A stretch of 5,913 nucleotides of DNA. Origin: HK-STAS-PATE-2 sp035906575 (lineage in GTDB: Bacteria; Patescibacteriota; Patescibacteriia; 2-12-FULL-60-25). The DNA is taken from positions 1-5,913 of the forward strand of contig JAMIEW010000037.1 of assembly GCA_035906575.1 (NCBI GenBank), written 5' to 3'. Shown piece by piece: positions 4,976 to 5,913 of this stretch. Position numbers and translations under genes: made by a program. The notes below the pieces were generated by a model. The model was not told the origin of the DNA, made no database searches, and worked only from the letters and a program-made list of their open reading frames with translations. Each line of letters begins with the position of its first letter. The stretch's first letter is position 1.

Positions 4976-5650
4976 ATGGGCTTCATGCCTACTTCACAAC
5001 ATTACCAAATCCCAAAACTGATTGATATCATTATCGATCTCAACCCAATGTCGCTGCTTGATATTGGCGTAGGCTTTGGTAAATACGGCTTTTTAGCTCG
5101 TGAGTATCTCGAGCTTTGGGATGGGAGTGAAGACTATACGCATTTCAAGCGCCGCATTGATGGTATCGAGGTCTATCCGACATATCTCACGCCCGTGCAC
5201 GACTATATTTATAACACTATTTATATCGGCAATGCCCTCGAAGTCGTACCAACTATCAAACAACACTACGATCTCGTGATGATCATCGACGTTCTCGAAC
5301 ATTTTGAAAAAGACGAAGGAACAAAGCTCTTAAAGCAACTCCTCCATAAAGGCAAAGGCGTCCTTGTATCCGTCCCAAAAGATATTGGCGACCAGGGCGA
5401 AGTCTTTGGCAATACTCACGAGACGCATCATGCTGAATGGCATAAATCTGATTTTGCGGCCATCGCGCCATGCTATTTTATTGAGGATACAACCAGTATC
5501 ATTGCCTATCTCGGTACCCGCGAAGACATCAAGCGCATGAAAAAGACCAAGCTTAAACGCCGTATCTGGCGCCTCGCTTCTGCCTCACCGCTTGCCGCAA
5601 ATACATTGAGAAAGGTTTCGTCCGCACTAAAAAAACATCGCAACAAATAA
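4976..5650 (+). CDS. Class I SAM-dependent methyltransferase
   Basis: The 224-residue product carries a Rossmann-type methyltransferase core. Motif I is SLLDIGVGFGKYG (26-38). An acidic residue ends the second strand (GIEVYP, E65) and would bind the ribose of SAM. IGNALEV (84-90) and DLVMIIDVLEHF (99-110, motif IV region, close to the DVLEH pattern of methyltransferase families 11 and 23) follow. Residues about 187-224 form a basic tail (KRMKKTKLKRR and later KKHRNK) that may contact nucleic acid, phosphate or membrane. The start is supported by AGGAG (4964-4968), 7 bases before the ATG; ATG 4985 is a less likely alternative. The acceptor is not identifiable. No convincing promoter is visible in the 67 bases after the upstream terminator, so expression may rest on a weak promoter or readthrough. 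A role with NAD metabolism is not implied. Confidence 0.85.
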   Translation: MGFMPTSQHYQIPKLIDIIIDLNPMSLLDIGVGFGKYGFLAREYLELWDGSEDYTHFKRRIDGIEVYPTYLTPVHDYIYNTIYIGNALEVVPTIKQHYDLVMIIDVLEHFEKDEGTKLLKQLLHKGKGVLVSVPKDIGDQGEVFGNTHETHHAEWHKSDFAAIAPCYFIEDTTSIIAYLGTREDIKRMKKTKLKRRIWRLASASPLAANTLRKVSSALKKHRNK

Positions 5651-5683
5651 AAAACCTCCCCGATATCTGTCGGGGAGGTTTTT
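5650..5683. terminator. Bidirectional terminator between convergent genes
   Basis: A perfect 14-bp inverted repeat runs from 5650-5663 (AAAAACCTCCCCGA) to 5670-5683, with a 6-base loop. It ends in five T on either strand, so it can stop transcription from both the methyltransferase gene and the minus-strand gene, whose stop codon is 2 bases away. The left arm begins in the stop codon of the methyltransferase. Confidence 0.92.
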
Positions 5684-5685
5684 GA

Positions 5686-5913
5686 TTACTCGGTTGAGTG
5701 AGCGAGCTCTATCGATGGGTCATAGTCCGATGGCACACTGATATCGGCACCAAACGTGTAATTCGTGTAAAAGGCGTCTGAAATATCGGCGATCTTTTTA
5801 TTCCACGTATCGCCATAATAGGCACGTGCCATTTCTTCTGAAGGGATACCGCGCAAAACGGCACCACGGGCTACCGCATAGACTTTTGGACTCGATATAA
5901 ACTTCACCATTTT
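5686..5913 (-). CDS. C-terminal part of a Patescibacteria-type surface protein (5' end outside window)
   Basis: The frame is open to the right edge of the window, with Lys before the Met at 5910, so this is most likely the last 75 residues of a longer protein. The visible part contains VKFISSPKVYAVARGAVLRGIPSEEMARAYYGDTW and then DISDAFYTNYTFGADI. This is a pattern I associate with a repeated C-terminal domain in large surface or secreted proteins of Parcubacteria-like candidate phyla. The protein ends in a short acidic tail with SDYDPSIELAHSTE. The N-terminus, and so any signal peptide or catalytic domain, is not visible. The function of this domain is not known to me. The gene is convergent with the methyltransferase and shares its terminator. 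The recognition rests on memory of the pattern, not on a search. Confidence 0.75.
   Translation of the reverse strand, partial: KMVKFISSPKVYAVARGAVLRGIPSEEMARAYYGDTWNKKIADISDAFYTNYTFGADISVPSDYDPSIELAHSTE

Overview
The window looks like chromosomal DNA of a Candidate Phyla Radiation (Patescibacteria) bacterium, plausibly of the Parcubacteria/Uhrbacteria/Magasanikbacteria type. The best evidence is the C-terminal part of a minus-strand protein at the right edge. Its pattern (VKF..SPKVYAVARGAVLRGIPSEEMA, then DISDAFYTNYTFGADI) is one I recognise from large surface or secreted proteins of these lineages. This assignment comes from remembered family patterns, not from a search. No mobile element, phage structural gene, tRNA, rRNA or CRISPR array is visible.

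Layout. The left edge holds the 3' part of a pirin-family (YhhW-like) bicupin gene (1-516). Next is a small von Willebrand A-like protein with a degenerate metal site (592-1188), with its own promoter and terminator. A very acidic 126-residue protein that I do not recognise follows (1293-1673). The centre, 1718-4908, is a pyridine-nucleotide (NAD) salvage locus: nrtR (1753-2442), nadM fused to a Nudix domain (2574-3464) and nadV/NAMPT (3501-4874), closed by a strong terminator. A class I SAM-dependent methyltransferase follows (4976-5650). A bidirectional terminator then separates it from the convergent minus-strand surface protein gene (5686-5913, partial).

How the genes work together. NadV makes NMN from nicotinamide and PRPP. 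The NMNAT half of NadM converts NMN plus ATP to NAD. The Nudix half would hydrolyse ADP-ribose to AMP and ribose 5-phosphate. NrtR is a Nudix-derived winged-helix repressor whose known effector in other bacteria is ADP-ribose. Two near-identical imperfect palindromes (TAGTGT-N7-ACAMTA), one over the nrtR promoter and start codon and one over the nadM promoter, are very likely the NrtR operators. This gives an autoregulated repressor and a repressed salvage operon.

The least ordinary parts are the leaderless-looking nrtR transcript, whose operator reaches the start codon, and the nadM leader (about 2497-2573). That leader holds three complementary segments able to form two mutually exclusive strong hairpins, which could be a second layer of control.
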